64,000 bases of DNA from Xanthomonas arboricola pv. populi. Its GTDB lineage: Bacteria > Pseudomonadota > Gammaproteobacteria > Xanthomonadales > Xanthomonadaceae. The DNA is taken from contig NZ_MDEB01000003.1 in assembly GCF_002939945.1 (NCBI RefSeq), positions 438,547 through 502,546 on the forward strand, given 5' to 3'. A model generated the notes under the pieces. That model saw nothing but the letters and a program-made list of their open reading frames with translations. It did not search any database and was not told the origin of the DNA. Of the stretch, positions 47,517 to 56,348 are shown one piece after another; the stretch's first letter is position 1, and each line of letters begins with the position of its first letter. The position numbers were made by a program, and so were the translations under genes.

Positions 47517-48098
47517 TCATTCGTCGCTTTCCGAAGCCGGTTCGCCGTCTTCCAATCCCGAATCCCCACTCTCCAATCCCTGCTCCTGAGACAACTCGCG
47601 CAATACCTGGAACAGCTCGCGGTAGGCGCGCGGCGGCTTGTTCTTGGCTCGCTCGTGGATGGCGTTGCGCACCAGTTGACGCAATTGCTGGCGGTCGGCG
47701 GCCGGGTAGGCTTCCAACAGCTCGGCCAGCGCCACGTCGCCTTCGGCGAGCAGGCGTTCGCGCCAGCGCTCGATGCGGTGGATCGCGGCTACTTCGCGGC
47801 GCGCGGTGTCGCTGTTGGCATCCAGCGCATCGCGGATCGCGGCCAGCGTTTGGTCGTCTTCGCGGCGCATGTGCTTGGCCAGAAACGCCAGCTGGCGCTT
47901 GTGCGCGATATGCGAGGTGATGCGCTTGCTCTCTTCGATATGCGGGATCAGCGATTCGGGCACCGGCAGCTTGGCCAGCTGCGCCGGAGTGAGCGCCACC
48001 AGCTTTTCGCCCAGGTCGAAAATTTCCAGCGCCTCGCGTCGCTGCTGGCTGCGGCTGGCGCCGCGAAATTCACCGGTGTCTTCGTCGCGTCCGCGCAT
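47517..48098 (-). CDS. yjgA: Ribosome-associated protein YjgA (DarP)
   Basis: A 193-residue DUF615 protein. [40 protein letters not shown] and [20 protein letters not shown] are the conserved core. YjgA/DarP binds 50S precursors and helps late assembly of the peptidyl-transferase centre. ATG 48098 ([11 protein letters not shown]) is preferred over ATG 48104. The last 20 or so residues ([20 protein letters not shown]) are acidic and encoded by degenerate heptamer repeat sequence; this tail seems to be a recent addition or a read-in from the repeat. It lies head-to-head with pmbA (107 bases), as in E. coli. Confidence 0.92.
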   Translation of the reverse strand: MRGRDEDTGEFRGASRSQQRREALEIFDLGEKLVALTPAQLAKLPVPESLIPHIEESKRITSHIAHKRQLAFLAKHMRREDDQTLAAIRDALDANSDTARREVAAIHRIERWRERLLAEGDVALAELLEAYPAADRQQLRQLVRNAIHERAKNKPPRAYRELFQVLRELSQEQGLESGDSGLEDGEPASESDE

Positions 48099-48205
48099 TG
48101 CCAATACATCCCAAAACAGACTGATTAAAAATTCTGGCCATGCCGGCCAGCTCTTGCGTAGGAACCTCCATCAGGTCACTCGCACCATGAGACTAGGATA
48201 AAGCA

Positions 48206-49573
48206 TTGAACGCACTCTCCTCCGAAACACGTGTCCACGACGACAGCCTGCAGCGCCTGGACGCGCTCACCGACATCGCGCAGCGCCTGCTCGAGCGCGC
48301 CCGTGCGGCCGGCGCCACCCAGGCCGAAGTGAGCTGCAGCGAAGAGCGCGGCCTGGACGTCAATGTGCGCCTGGGCGATGTGGAGACGGTGGAATCCACC
48401 CGCGACCGCGGCATCGCGGTCACCGTGTACTTCGGCAAGCGCAAGGGCAGCGCCAGCACCGCCGATCTGCAGGATTCCAGCCTGGAATCGACCGTTGCCC
48501 AGGCCTGCGCGATCGCCCGTTATACCGAAGACGACGTCGCCGCCGGCCTGGCCGACCCGGAGCTGATGGCGCGCGACTTCCCCGAGCTTGACAGCTGGCA
48601 CCCGTGGGCGCTGGACGCCGACACCGCGGTGGACCTGGCGTTGGCCTGCGAGACCGCCGGGCGCGATGCCGATGCGCGCATCAGCAACTCCGATGGCGCC
48701 TCGGCCAGCACCGGGCTCAGCCTGTCGGTGTATGCCAACTCGCATGGCTTCATCGGTCGCGAGCGCGGCACCCATCATTCGATCAGCTGCGCGCTGATCG
48801 CCGGCCAGGGCGACGGCATGCAGCGCGATGGCTGGTACAGCAGCGCGCTGGCGCGCGAGGACCTGGAGGCGCCGGAAGCGATCGGCCGCCACGCCGCCGA
48901 ACGCACCCTGGCGCGGCTGCAGCCACGCTCGCTGCCGACCGGCCAGCTGCCGGTGCTGTTCGCGCCGGAGGTGGCGCGCTCGCTGGTCGGGCACCTGCTC
49001 GGCGCGGTCTCCGGCGGCGCGCTGTATCGCCGCGCCAGCTTCCTGCTCGACAGTGTCGGCAGCAAGCTGTTCCCGGACTGGTTCAACATCGAAGAGCTGC
49101 CGCATCTGCGGCGCGGCCTGCGCTCGGCCGCCTTCGATGGCGAAGGCGTGGCGACGCGGCGTTCGGCACTGATCAGCGACGGCGTGCTGCAGCGCTATGT
49201 GCTGGGCAGCTACTCGGCGCGCAAGCTGGGCCTGCAGACCACCGCCAACGCCGGTGGCGTGCACAACCTGCAGGTCACGGCAAACGCGGGCGACCTGGCC
49301 TCGCTGATTGCCGGCATGTCGCGCGGCCTGCTGGTCACCGAGCTGATGGGCAACGGCGTCAATCCGGTGACCGGCGACTATTCGCGCGGTGCCGGCGGCT
49401 TCTGGATCGAGAACGGTGTGATCGCCTATCCGGTGGATGGTCTGACCATCGCCGGCAATCTGCGCGAGATGTTCGCCGGCATCGAAGCGGTCGGCAACGA
49501 CGTCGATCCGCGCTCGCACGTCAAGATCGGCTCGGTGCTGCTCAACCGCATGACGGTGGCAGGCGACAGCTGA
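48206..49573 (+). CDS. pmbA: TldE subunit (PmbA) of the TldD/TldE metalloprotease
   Basis: A 455-residue homologue of TldD that lacks its HExxxH; it retains the family fold (VESTRDRGIAVTVYFGKRKG, ADARISNSDGASASTG and GDYSRGAGGFWIENG). TldE is the non-catalytic partner that narrows the active-site access in the heterodimer. The start is TTG 48206, preceded by AGGATAAAGCA. No ATG lies in the first 40 codons. The C-terminus SHVKIGSVLLNRMTVAGD matches the end of the family. Its tldD partner is upstream on the same strand with yjgA between them. Confidence 0.95.
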   Translation: MNALSSETRVHDDSLQRLDALTDIAQRLLERARAAGATQAEVSCSEERGLDVNVRLGDVETVESTRDRGIAVTVYFGKRKGSASTADLQDSSLESTVAQACAIARYTEDDVAAGLADPELMARDFPELDSWHPWALDADTAVDLALACETAGRDADARISNSDGASASTGLSLSVYANSHGFIGRERGTHHSISCALIAGQGDGMQRDGWYSSALAREDLEAPEAIGRHAAERTLARLQPRSLPTGQLPVLFAPEVARSLVGHLLGAVSGGALYRRASFLLDSVGSKLFPDWFNIEELPHLRRGLRSAAFDGEGVATRRSALISDGVLQRYVLGSYSARKLGLQTTANAGGVHNLQVTANAGDLASLIAGMSRGLLVTELMGNGVNPVTGDYSRGAGGFWIENGVIAYPVDGLTIAGNLREMFAGIEAVGNDVDPRSHVKIGSVLLNRMTVAGDS

Positions 49574-49738
49574 GCGCGGGTAACCAACCTGCTGCGCTCG
49601 GCGCCCGGTGGCGGTGCGCTTTGCCGCTCTCGTTTGCGGCAGTCGCCGGGAGCCACCGAGACCATGTCTTCCCGCACTGGTGGCTGGCTGAATCGTTGCT
49701 ATAGTCCGCCGCACCACAACCATGCATGGGGAGACATG

Positions 49739-50128
49739 ATGAGCGAATTCGAGTCGCACGCCGTACCGCCACCGCCGCCGATCGGGACCAGCACGCCGTC
49801 GGAGGAGCGCACCCTGGCGCTGGCCGCGCATCTGCTCGGCATCCTCACCTCCTTCATTGGCGCGTTGGTGATCTGGCTGATCAGCAAGGACGCCAGCCCG
49901 TCCAAGCCGTTCGCCAGCGATCAGGCCAAGGAAGCGTTGAACTTCCAGATCACCGTGATCATCGCCTATGTGGCTGCGGTGATCCTGACCATCGTGTCGT
50001 TCGGCATCCTGTTCTTCGTGCCGACGCTGGTATGGATCGCCAATCTGGTGTTTTGCATCCTGGCCGCGGTCAAGGCCAACAACGGCGAGCATTACCGTTA
50101 TCCGTTCACGCTGCGCCTGATCAAGTAA
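49739..50128 (+). CDS. DUF4870 membrane protein
   Basis: A 129-residue protein. A Pro-rich N-terminus (SHAVPPPPPIGTSTPSEERT) is followed by LALAAHLLGILTSFIGALVI, KPFASDQAKEALNFQITVII and two further helices. The AKEALNFQ motif and three or four helices are typical of DUF4870 (Tic20-like) proteins, of unknown role. GGGGAGACATG places the ribosome site for ATG 49739; ATG 49736 is also possible. TATAGT at about 49700 is a plausible -10. A strong bidirectional terminator separates it from the convergent M35 gene. Confidence 0.82.
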   Translation: MSEFESHAVPPPPPIGTSTPSEERTLALAAHLLGILTSFIGALVIWLISKDASPSKPFASDQAKEALNFQITVIIAYVAAVILTIVSFGILFFVPTLVWIANLVFCILAAVKANNGEHYRYPFTLRLIK

Positions 50129-50142
50129 TCCGGCGCGGTGCG

Positions 50143-50184
50143 AACGACAAAGGCCCGGCAGCGATGCCGGGCCTTCGTCGTTTT
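50143..50184. terminator. Bidirectional terminator between the DUF4870 and M35 genes
   Basis: AAGGCCCGGCA (50150-50160) pairs with TGCCGGGCCTT (50165-50175) over a GCGA loop. The outer AACGAC/GTCGTT arms extend the stem past one mismatch. TTTT follows on the plus strand and an A-rich flank on the left serves the minus strand. Confidence 0.88.
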
Positions 50185-50198
50185 AGGCGATGGCGCGA

Positions 50199-51287
50199 TC
50201 AGTTCTGCGCCGGGGTGTTCTCGGCGAAGTACTCGTGACTGTCGGCATTGGCGATTGCCTGGGCCGGGTTGCTCTGCGCCAGGCTGCGTGCATCGGACTG
50301 ACCGTACGCGCGGTCCTGGGTGCCGGCTATCACGGTGAAGTGGCTCATCTCATGCACCAGCGTGCCGGCCTTGGAGTCGGTACCGCGCACCGGCGCGCCC
50401 CAGAACGCGTTGCAGACGTAGATCTCATACGGCGCATTCGCATAGACGTAGGCGTAGGAGCTGTCGGTGCAATCGCAATTGACCGTGATCTGGCCGTTGT
50501 TCTGGTCCAGCGCATTGTCGATGTTGACGAAGTTGGAGGTGACCCGGCTGTAGCGCGAGGCATTGTAGGCACCAAACCAGGTGGTGTAACGCGCACCGGT
50601 GCTGCCTCCGTTGAGGTAGGTTCGCGCGTTCTGCGAGTACGTGCGGGCGGCATCGACCGCCGTGGCGATCTGGTTGGTGCGTGTGGTGCTGCAATTGAGG
50701 TAGTTGATGCCGTTGACCACCGCGGTCGGGCCGACGGCCAACTGGCGCTGCACGCCGCGGTTGACGCCGTCCAGCCACACCGTCAACGGCGCGCTGCCGG
50801 CCACCGCCGTCTTGCCATCGGCGGTCTTCAGCAGGCTGCCATCGGCCAGCGAGGCGTACCGCAGCGGCGAGCTGACGCGGATGGTGTAGTTGCCGCTGGT
50901 GGACAGGTCGTAGGCTGCAGCCAGATCGACCACGCCCTGCACGGTCTGGCCCGGCTTGAGGATGGTGAAGTCGGCCGCCTTGGGCAGGCCGCGCTTGACC
51001 AGGCGTCCGGTGTAGGGCACCGGCGCGCCATCGCGGCTCACTTCCAGGATGCCGTTGTCCAGCGATTGCAGCGGCAGCTGATAGGTCGGTACACGGGCGA
51101 TCTGGCTGCCGTTGTTGGTGACGGTCACCGCGATCTTGCCCTGGTGTCGTCCGGCCTGATCGGCGACCGGCGCCAGTTCGATGGTCAACGGGACCGGGCC
51201 GCGCACGGACTGCGCCTGCGCCGATCCGAGCACGCCGACAACGGCCAACGTACCTGCTGCAAACGATGCGAGAAAAACGTTCTTCAC
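50199..51287 (-). CDS. Secreted M35 (aspzincin) metalloendopeptidase
   Basis: A 362-residue protein with a signal peptide cleaved near AQAQ (residue 25). A propeptide-like beta-rich region runs to about 180. The M35 domain has the zinc site HEMSH at about 312-316 and, after FTVIA, GTQDRAYG, the GTxDxxYG aspzincin motif whose Asp is the third zinc ligand. It also has Cys residues (NYLNCSTT, VNCDCTDSS and IYVCNAF) that probably form disulphides. M35 enzymes (deuterolysin, peptidyl-Lys endopeptidase) are secreted and heat-stable. A role in digesting host or environmental protein is plausible. I found no HrpX (PIP) box upstream. Confidence 0.9.
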   Translation of the reverse strand: MKNVFLASFAAGTLAVVGVLGSAQAQSVRGPVPLTIELAPVADQAGRHQGKIAVTVTNNGSQIARVPTYQLPLQSLDNGILEVSRDGAPVPYTGRLVKRGLPKAADFTILKPGQTVQGVVDLAAAYDLSTSGNYTIRVSSPLRYASLADGSLLKTADGKTAVAGSAPLTVWLDGVNRGVQRQLAVGPTAVVNGINYLNCSTTRTNQIATAVDAARTYSQNARTYLNGGSTGARYTTWFGAYNASRYSRVTSNFVNIDNALDQNNGQITVNCDCTDSSYAYVYANAPYEIYVCNAFWGAPVRGTDSKAGTLVHEMSHFTVIAGTQDRAYGQSDARSLAQSNPAQAIANADSHEYFAENTPAQN

Positions 51288-51950
51288 CAGTGACTCTCCA
51301 TGTGGTCGGGGGATGTCCGCGGACGCGGGCAGGTCAACCTAGGCAGAGCGAGCAAACGCAACAAGACAACCGATTGATGCTGTTTTTGGCCCGCTTGTGG
51401 TCATCCGGTGACAAAGGCGGACACCGATGGCGACAATCCAGGCGCAAATTGAGCGGCAGTTCGCGTTTTTGGATCAATCTGTAGAAATTCTTTTGTGAAA
51501 AATTAGGGGAAGAGAATTTACGTTATGTGACACAGCGCATCGCCTGCGGAGCGATGCTCTACAAACACACCGTGCGCTGGCGCACGGTGTGCGCAACGAG
51601 CGGCGGGATCGCTTGATCGGAGCGGGTATCGAAGTGCACGAGAGGGTGCGGTGCGCGTCCGCCGGGAGCGCGGTAGAGCCTGTGTCCAGTCCAGCGGTTG
51701 TCTGGGACCTTGGTCGCCGCCGTGACCGCAGGCCGCTGGCGGGTCGTCCGTCGGTCGTGCGCGGACGCAGCCCGGGGGGGGCATCTGTTGTCGGCCGGCC
51801 GGGGCGATGATCGGCGCACGCATGTCATTGCCCATGCCGGCCGATCACTGCTCGTGCGGCAATGTCTGCGCATGTCTGGCGTCTGGCGCCGGTACGAGGC
51901 TCGGCGCGGTTGTACGGCTGTACGGCCGCTCGAACGAACGCGGCGGCGCC
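51288..51950. other. 663-base gap with tandem hairpins between the M35 gene and ispA
   Basis: No gene that I trust lies here. About 51465-51530 is AT-rich and should hold the M35 promoter on the minus strand. Two hairpins follow: GCATCGC/GCGATGC (51537-51557, loop of seven) and the perfect 12-bp CACACCGTGCGC/GCGCACGGTGTG (51566-51591, loop of two). On the plus strand TTGTGA (51493-51498) and AATTTA (51515-51520) could be a weak promoter leading into the hairpins. A run of eight G lies at about 51774-51781. The rest is GC-rich without recognised content. Confidence 0.5.
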
Positions 51951-52826
51951 CTAGTGTGCGCGGTCCACCGCAAACCGGCCCAGCGTCGCCAGCGTGTCGC
52001 CGGGCGGGCCGTAGGGCTGCAGGATGTCGTGCATGCGGGTGGCCAGTTCGGCCAGTTTGGCCTTGGCGCCGTCCATTCCGAGCAGGGCCGGATAGGTGGA
52101 CTTGGCCTGCGCGGCGTCCTTGCCGGCGGTCTTGCCCAGCTGCGCCGAGCTCGATTCCACATCCAGGATGTCGTCGCGAACCTGGAACGCCAGGCCCAGC
52201 GCATCGGCAAACGCATCCAGGCGCTGCTGATCGTCGGCTGCTGCGGCGCCGGTCAGCGCGCCCATGCGCACGGCGGCGCGGATCAGTGCGCCGGTCTTGA
52301 GGGCGTGCATGCGCTGGAGATCGCCCAGCGATTGCAACTGGCCGGTGGCGTCGATATCCAGCGCCTGGCCGCCGCACATGCCGGCAGCGCCTGCGGCGGT
52401 GGCCAGACTCTGCAGCCAGCCGACCCGCAGTTCCGCACTGACCGGGGCCGCAGCCAATCGCTCGAAGGCGCGCGTCTGCAGCGCGTCGCCAGCCAGGATC
52501 GCAGTGGCTTCGTCGAAGGCGATATGCACGGTGGGTTGGCCGCGACGCAACGCGTCGTCGTCCATTGCCGGCAAGTCGTCGTGCACCAGCGAATAGGCGT
52601 GGATCAGCTCCACCGCCACGGCGGGCGTGTCCAGGCTGTCCTCGTCGGCGCCGAACAGCGCGCCGGTCGCATACACCAGCAGCGGACGCATGCGCTTGCC
52701 GCCGCCCAGCACCGCGTGCCGCATTGCGGCGTGCAGCCGCTGCGGCGCCAGCGCTGGGCTTGGCAGACAGGCCTCCAGGCTGCGTTCGGTGCGGCCGATC
52801 CAGTGTTCGAACAACGCCGAACTCAC
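51951..52826 (-). CDS. ispA: Farnesyl diphosphate synthase
   Basis: A 291-residue prenyl transferase. VHDDLPAMDDDALRRG (about 82-97) contains the first Asp-rich motif DDxxxxD, and FQVRDDILDVESS carries the second. GGGKRMRPLL near 41-50 and LIHAYSLVHDD are also conserved. It condenses isopentenyl and dimethylallyl/geranyl diphosphate to farnesyl diphosphate, feeding ubiquinone and undecaprenol synthesis. The start is one base after the xseB stop, so tilS-xseB-ispA form one transcription unit; xseB-ispA is also the E. coli order. No dxs follows in the window. Confidence 0.92.
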   Translation of the reverse strand: MSSALFEHWIGRTERSLEACLPSPALAPQRLHAAMRHAVLGGGKRMRPLLVYATGALFGADEDSLDTPAVAVELIHAYSLVHDDLPAMDDDALRRGQPTVHIAFDEATAILAGDALQTRAFERLAAAPVSAELRVGWLQSLATAAGAAGMCGGQALDIDATGQLQSLGDLQRMHALKTGALIRAAVRMGALTGAAAADDQQRLDAFADALGLAFQVRDDILDVESSSAQLGKTAGKDAAQAKSTYPALLGMDGAKAKLAELATRMHDILQPYGPPGDTLATLGRFAVDRAH

Positions 52827-52827
52827 C

Positions 52828-53091
52828 TCAGCCGCCGTCCTGCGACGGCGCCTGGAAGGCTTCGGCCAGATCGGGGCGCGCGGGGTCGGTCAGCATGCGC
52901 ACGCGCAGTTCGGCCTGTTCCAGCGCCTTCTGGCAGTCGCGGTACAGACCGATGCCGCGCTCGTAGGCGGTGAGCGATTGCTCCAGGCTCTGGTCGCCGA
53001 CTTCCATCTTCTGCACGAGTTGCTCGAGTTCTTCCAGCGACTGTTCGAAGCGGGCGACCGGGGAGGTTTCGTTCAAGGATTTTTTGACCAT
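52828..53091 (-). CDS. xseB: Exodeoxyribonuclease VII small subunit
   Basis: An 87-residue protein. [20 protein letters not shown] and [20 protein letters not shown], then [12 protein letters not shown], are the family's coiled-coil core. XseB wraps the XseA catalytic subunit in a long spike, and the complex cuts single-stranded DNA to oligonucleotides. ATG 53091 ([11 protein letters not shown]) is preferred over TTG 53097. The xseA gene is not in this window. It lies one base upstream of ispA and 31 bases after tilS. Confidence 0.93.
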   Translation of the reverse strand: MVKKSLNETSPVARFEQSLEELEQLVQKMEVGDQSLEQSLTAYERGIGLYRDCQKALEQAELRVRMLTDPARPDLAEAFQAPSQDGG

Positions 53092-53122
53092 CGCCAAAGT
53101 GTGCGGCGCGCAGGCAGGCGGG

Positions 53123-54418
53123 TCAATTCGCGTTGGCGTGGTCGCGCCAGCGCAAGGATGCGCCGTTGGCCTGCAGCCAGTCGCTCAATGCAGCCGAGAC
53201 GATGCGGTCGCCGGCTGCCAGCACCTGGTCGTCGGCCCACAGGATCGGCAGGCGCACGCGTTGCCAGGGCGGCAGATCCAGTTCCTGCAGCAGGTGCTTG
53301 AGCAGATGCGAATGCGCGCGCTGCGGCAATACGATGCGTTCGCCACCCTGGCGTGCGCGCACCAGCAGCGGTTGCGCGAAGCGCAGGCCGGGTGCGGCTT
53401 GCAGCTGCAGGCACGCGCCGTCCGGCAGTGGCAGCGGTGTCGCGCCATCCCAGCACGCCTGCCATGACGCCTGCCACGCGGCGTGCGGACGCAGCAGGTA
53501 CAGACACTGGCGCCAGCGCCGCACCTGCACCTGTTGCCAGGCAAAGCGGGCTTGCCGATCCGGCGCGTCGTCGTCGATTTCCCGCTCCAGTGCGGCCACG
53601 CCGTGCGCAGGCAGCGGTGGCGCCTGCGCTGCAGTCACCCAGGCACGCAGCAGCCGCGGCCGGCGTGCTGCCGGCTGTGCACGCAAGCTTTGCAGATCCA
53701 GTGCACCGGTGGCGGTCAGCAGGGCGGGCAGTAGCGCGGTGTCCTCTTGCAACAGCAAGTCGCTGGCATCGGCGCTCAGCTGCGCGCTGCGCGCCAGTGC
53801 CTCGGCGGCCTGCGGCCAACGCTGCTGCAGCACCGGCATCAGCTGGGTACGCAGGAAGTTGCGGTCGTGGCGGGCATCGGCATTGCTGGGGTCTTCGATC
53901 CACTGCAGGCCATGTGCCTGCGCATAGGCCAGTACCTCGGCGCGCGCGCGCTCCAGCAAGGGACGCCACAGCATGCCGGCCGCGAATGGACGCTGTGCGC
54001 GCATCGCGGCCAGTCCGTCCGGGCCGGAAGCGCGCAGTGCGCGCAGCAGGAAGGTTTCGGCCTGATCGTCGCGATGGTGCGCCAGCGCCAACCATTCGCC
54101 GGGCGCCAGTGCCTGGGCAAACGCGGCGTGGCGTGCATGGCGTGCCGCCGCCTCCAGCCCCAGGCCGCTGTCGCGCGCGACCTGCACGTGCGCGACCTGC
54201 AAGGGGACTTGCAAGGCATCGCATTGGCGCCGGCAGTGCGCGGCCCAGGCGTCGGCATCGGCGTGCAGGCCATGATGCACATGCACCGCACGCAGCCCCA
54301 ACTGGCGATAACGCGGCGTCGCTGCCAGCAGATGCAGCAAGACGCTCGAATCCACGCCGCCGCTGTAGGCGACCAGCACCGGGCCGGGCGACAACGCGGG
54401 GGGCAGCAACCCGGTCAT
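53123..54418 (-). CDS. tilS: tRNA(Ile)-lysidine synthetase
   Basis: A 431-residue protein. The PP-loop [18 protein letters not shown] (ATP-binding SGGVDS at about 19-24) and [20 protein letters not shown], typical of TilS, are followed by [20 protein letters not shown]. The C-terminal substrate-recognition domains include [20 protein letters not shown] and [17 protein letters not shown]. TilS changes the wobble C34 of tRNA-Ile (CAU) to lysidine. ATG 54418 ([12 protein letters not shown]) is my choice; ATG 54448 would add ten residues. The unusual Ala/Arg/Gln content of the middle reflects high GC. Confidence 0.92.
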   Translation of the reverse strand: MTGLLPPALSPGPVLVAYSGGVDSSVLLHLLAATPRYRQLGLRAVHVHHGLHADADAWAAHCRRQCDALQVPLQVAHVQVARDSGLGLEAAARHARHAAFAQALAPGEWLALAHHRDDQAETFLLRALRASGPDGLAAMRAQRPFAAGMLWRPLLERARAEVLAYAQAHGLQWIEDPSNADARHDRNFLRTQLMPVLQQRWPQAAEALARSAQLSADASDLLLQEDTALLPALLTATGALDLQSLRAQPAARRPRLLRAWVTAAQAPPLPAHGVAALEREIDDDAPDRQARFAWQQVQVRRWRQCLYLLRPHAAWQASWQACWDGATPLPLPDGACLQLQAAPGLRFAQPLLVRARQGGERIVLPQRAHSHLLKHLLQELDLPPWQRVRLPILWADDQVLAAGDRIVSAALSDWLQANGASLRWRDHANAN

Positions 54419-54512
54419 CGATGCACGTGGCTTGCTGCGAGGCTGCATCCGGACCCGAGCGGCGACTGACGGCTCTCCGCCGCCGCCGCTCGCGCTGCGC
54501 GCAGCCGGCCCA

Positions 54513-56213
54513 TCAGCGCTTGGTCGCAGTCTCGAACGTGGCCGACTTCGGCAACTCCACCGGCACGCCGGCGCTGTCGCAGGTGCCGGCCTTGCACAGG
54601 CGCTCGCGCAGGCGCGGGGTGGCCTGGACGATGACGTGGTAGATCACGTTCTCTTCCAGCGTGCCGCGGAACGCCGCGCTGCCCGGGCCGGTGGCCCAGA
54701 TGCCGACGTCTTCGCCGCCATGGCTTTCGGACTTGGTCGGCACCAGCGATTCCTGCATGTAGCTGGGCGCCTCGGTGTCGACGTGGGTCAGGTCCGGGCG
54801 TCCGGCGGCCGGCTCGTTGCTGCTGGGTTCGTGCGGATACTTCTTGGGGCCGGCCGGCTGCGCGTTGCTGGCGCCGGTGTAGCCGGGGCCGTTGGCGTAG
54901 CTCAGCGTGGTGTAGGGCTGGCCGGCCAGGTCGGTCGCCAGCTGGGTACGGTCGCCTTCTTCGCCGCCGGTGCCGCGCACCTTGCCCAGGATCGGATTGC
55001 CGCGCACCGGGTAGCCGACGAAGTTGAGCGTATGCGAGTGGTCGGCGGTGACGATGATCAGCGTGTCCGGCGGCGCGGTCTGCACGGCGGTGCGCACCGC
55101 ATCGGACAGCGACACGGTTTCGTCGAGCGCGCGGTAGGCATTGCCGGCATGGTTGGCGTGGTCGATACGGCCGCCTTCGACCATCAGCACGAAACCGTTC
55201 GGGTCGCGCGACAGCGACTGGATCGCAGTGCGGGTCATCTCGGTCAGGCTGGGCTCGCCTTGCGGGGTGCGATTGCGGTCGTGATCGAACTGCATGTGAT
55301 CCGGCTCGAACAGGCCCAGCAGCGCGGGCGCGCCAGGGGCCGCTTTCAACTGCTGTTCGTTCCAGACATAGGCGCCCTGCGGGTGCGCCTGCTTCCATTC
55401 GGCGACCAGATCGCGGCCGTCCAGGCGCAGGCCGACCTTGTCGTCGTATTCCGGATCGCGTTCCTGCACGGTCTGGAACTGGCTGCGTCCGCCGCCCAGC
55501 ACCACCTGCGGGCCACGCCCGAAACGCGCGGTGGACAGCAGTTGCTGGGCGATGTCCTGGCAGCCGGCAGCGCGAGCGGACTCGGGCAGGTCGGTGTCGT
55601 TTTCCCAGTTGCGGTCCGGCGAATGCGCATAGGTCGCCGCCGGGGTGGCGTGGGTGAGGCGGGTGGTGGTGACGATGCCGGTGGCCATGCCGGCGCTGTC
55701 GGCCAGTTGCAGCCAGCTCAGCAGGCCCTTGCCCCGGCTGTCGGTGCAGTCGTTGCGGTTGCCGCTGCTGACGCCGATCGCGCCCATATGCGTTTTCACC
55801 CCGGTGGTGATCGCGGTCATGGTGCCGGCCGAATCCGGCGTCTGCGAATCGGTGTTGTAGGTCTTGCTGAAGGCGGTCGCCGGGAACTGCTCCCACGACA
55901 GCAGGTTCTCCTCGCCCGGCCCGCCCTTGCGCTGGCCATCCAGGATGCGCGCTGCCGCCACGGTGGTCAGGCTCATGCCGTCGCCCAGGAACAGGATCAC
56001 GTTGCGCGCCCGCCCGGCCATCGCGCCGTTGCCGGCTGCGCGCGCGGCGCCCGAGCGGTACCACCATTGCGGCGTCTCGCCGGCGGGATGCGCCACCTGC
56101 GGCACCTCCACGCGCACGGCGGCGGGCGCGGATGCGCTGGTGCCGACGCTGGAGGCGCAAGCGGCGACACACACGGTGGTCAGGGCGGCGAGGGCAGGCA
56201 GGCGGTAACGCAT
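54513..56213 (-). CDS. Lipoprotein alkaline phosphatase
   Basis: A 566-residue protein. The leader ALTTVCVAACASSVG places the lipid-attached Cys at about 19. The phosphatase core has NVILFLGDGMSLTTVAAARI (metal Asp near 78), TPDSAGTMTAITTGVKTHMG with the nucleophile Ser at about 128, VEGGRIDHANHAGNAY, ADHSHTLNFVGYP and a HGGEDVGIWATGPG end. All metal ligands typical of the PhoA superfamily are visible. It would be anchored in the envelope and release phosphate from esters. Some members of this group are phospholipases or phosphodiesterases. ATG 56219 is a close alternative start. Confidence 0.92.
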   Translation of the reverse strand: MRYRLPALAALTTVCVAACASSVGTSASAPAAVRVEVPQVAHPAGETPQWWYRSGAARAAGNGAMAGRARNVILFLGDGMSLTTVAAARILDGQRKGGPGEENLLSWEQFPATAFSKTYNTDSQTPDSAGTMTAITTGVKTHMGAIGVSSGNRNDCTDSRGKGLLSWLQLADSAGMATGIVTTTRLTHATPAATYAHSPDRNWENDTDLPESARAAGCQDIAQQLLSTARFGRGPQVVLGGGRSQFQTVQERDPEYDDKVGLRLDGRDLVAEWKQAHPQGAYVWNEQQLKAAPGAPALLGLFEPDHMQFDHDRNRTPQGEPSLTEMTRTAIQSLSRDPNGFVLMVEGGRIDHANHAGNAYRALDETVSLSDAVRTAVQTAPPDTLIIVTADHSHTLNFVGYPVRGNPILGKVRGTGGEEGDRTQLATDLAGQPYTTLSYANGPGYTGASNAQPAGPKKYPHEPSSNEPAAGRPDLTHVDTEAPSYMQESLVPTKSESHGGEDVGIWATGPGSAAFRGTLEENVIYHVIVQATPRLRERLCKAGTCDSAGVPVELPKSATFETATKR

Positions 56214-56348
56214 CGGCATCGAACTCGTGACTGAATCAGCACGCATTATGCCGGCATGCGTGGCGTCACACAGATGACACGCTGCTGTTCCAGTCGTGGC
56301 CTCGCCGGTGGCGCGGGCCTGGGCTATGGTGCATGCACTCTCCCCCGG

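Noticed and set aside
48176-50092. A 638-codon antisense frame opposite pmbA
   Set aside because: It is the shadow of pmbA and DUF4870, both of which have family motifs on the sense strand.
51470-51495. Possible HrpX PIP box upstream of the M35 gene
   Set aside because: Only one TTCGC half is present at about 51470; the second half at the required spacing is missing on either strand.
51518-51835. A 105-codon minus-strand frame in the M35-ispA gap
   Set aside because: It is Arg/Pro-rich, overlaps the tandem hairpins and shows no ribosome site or family.
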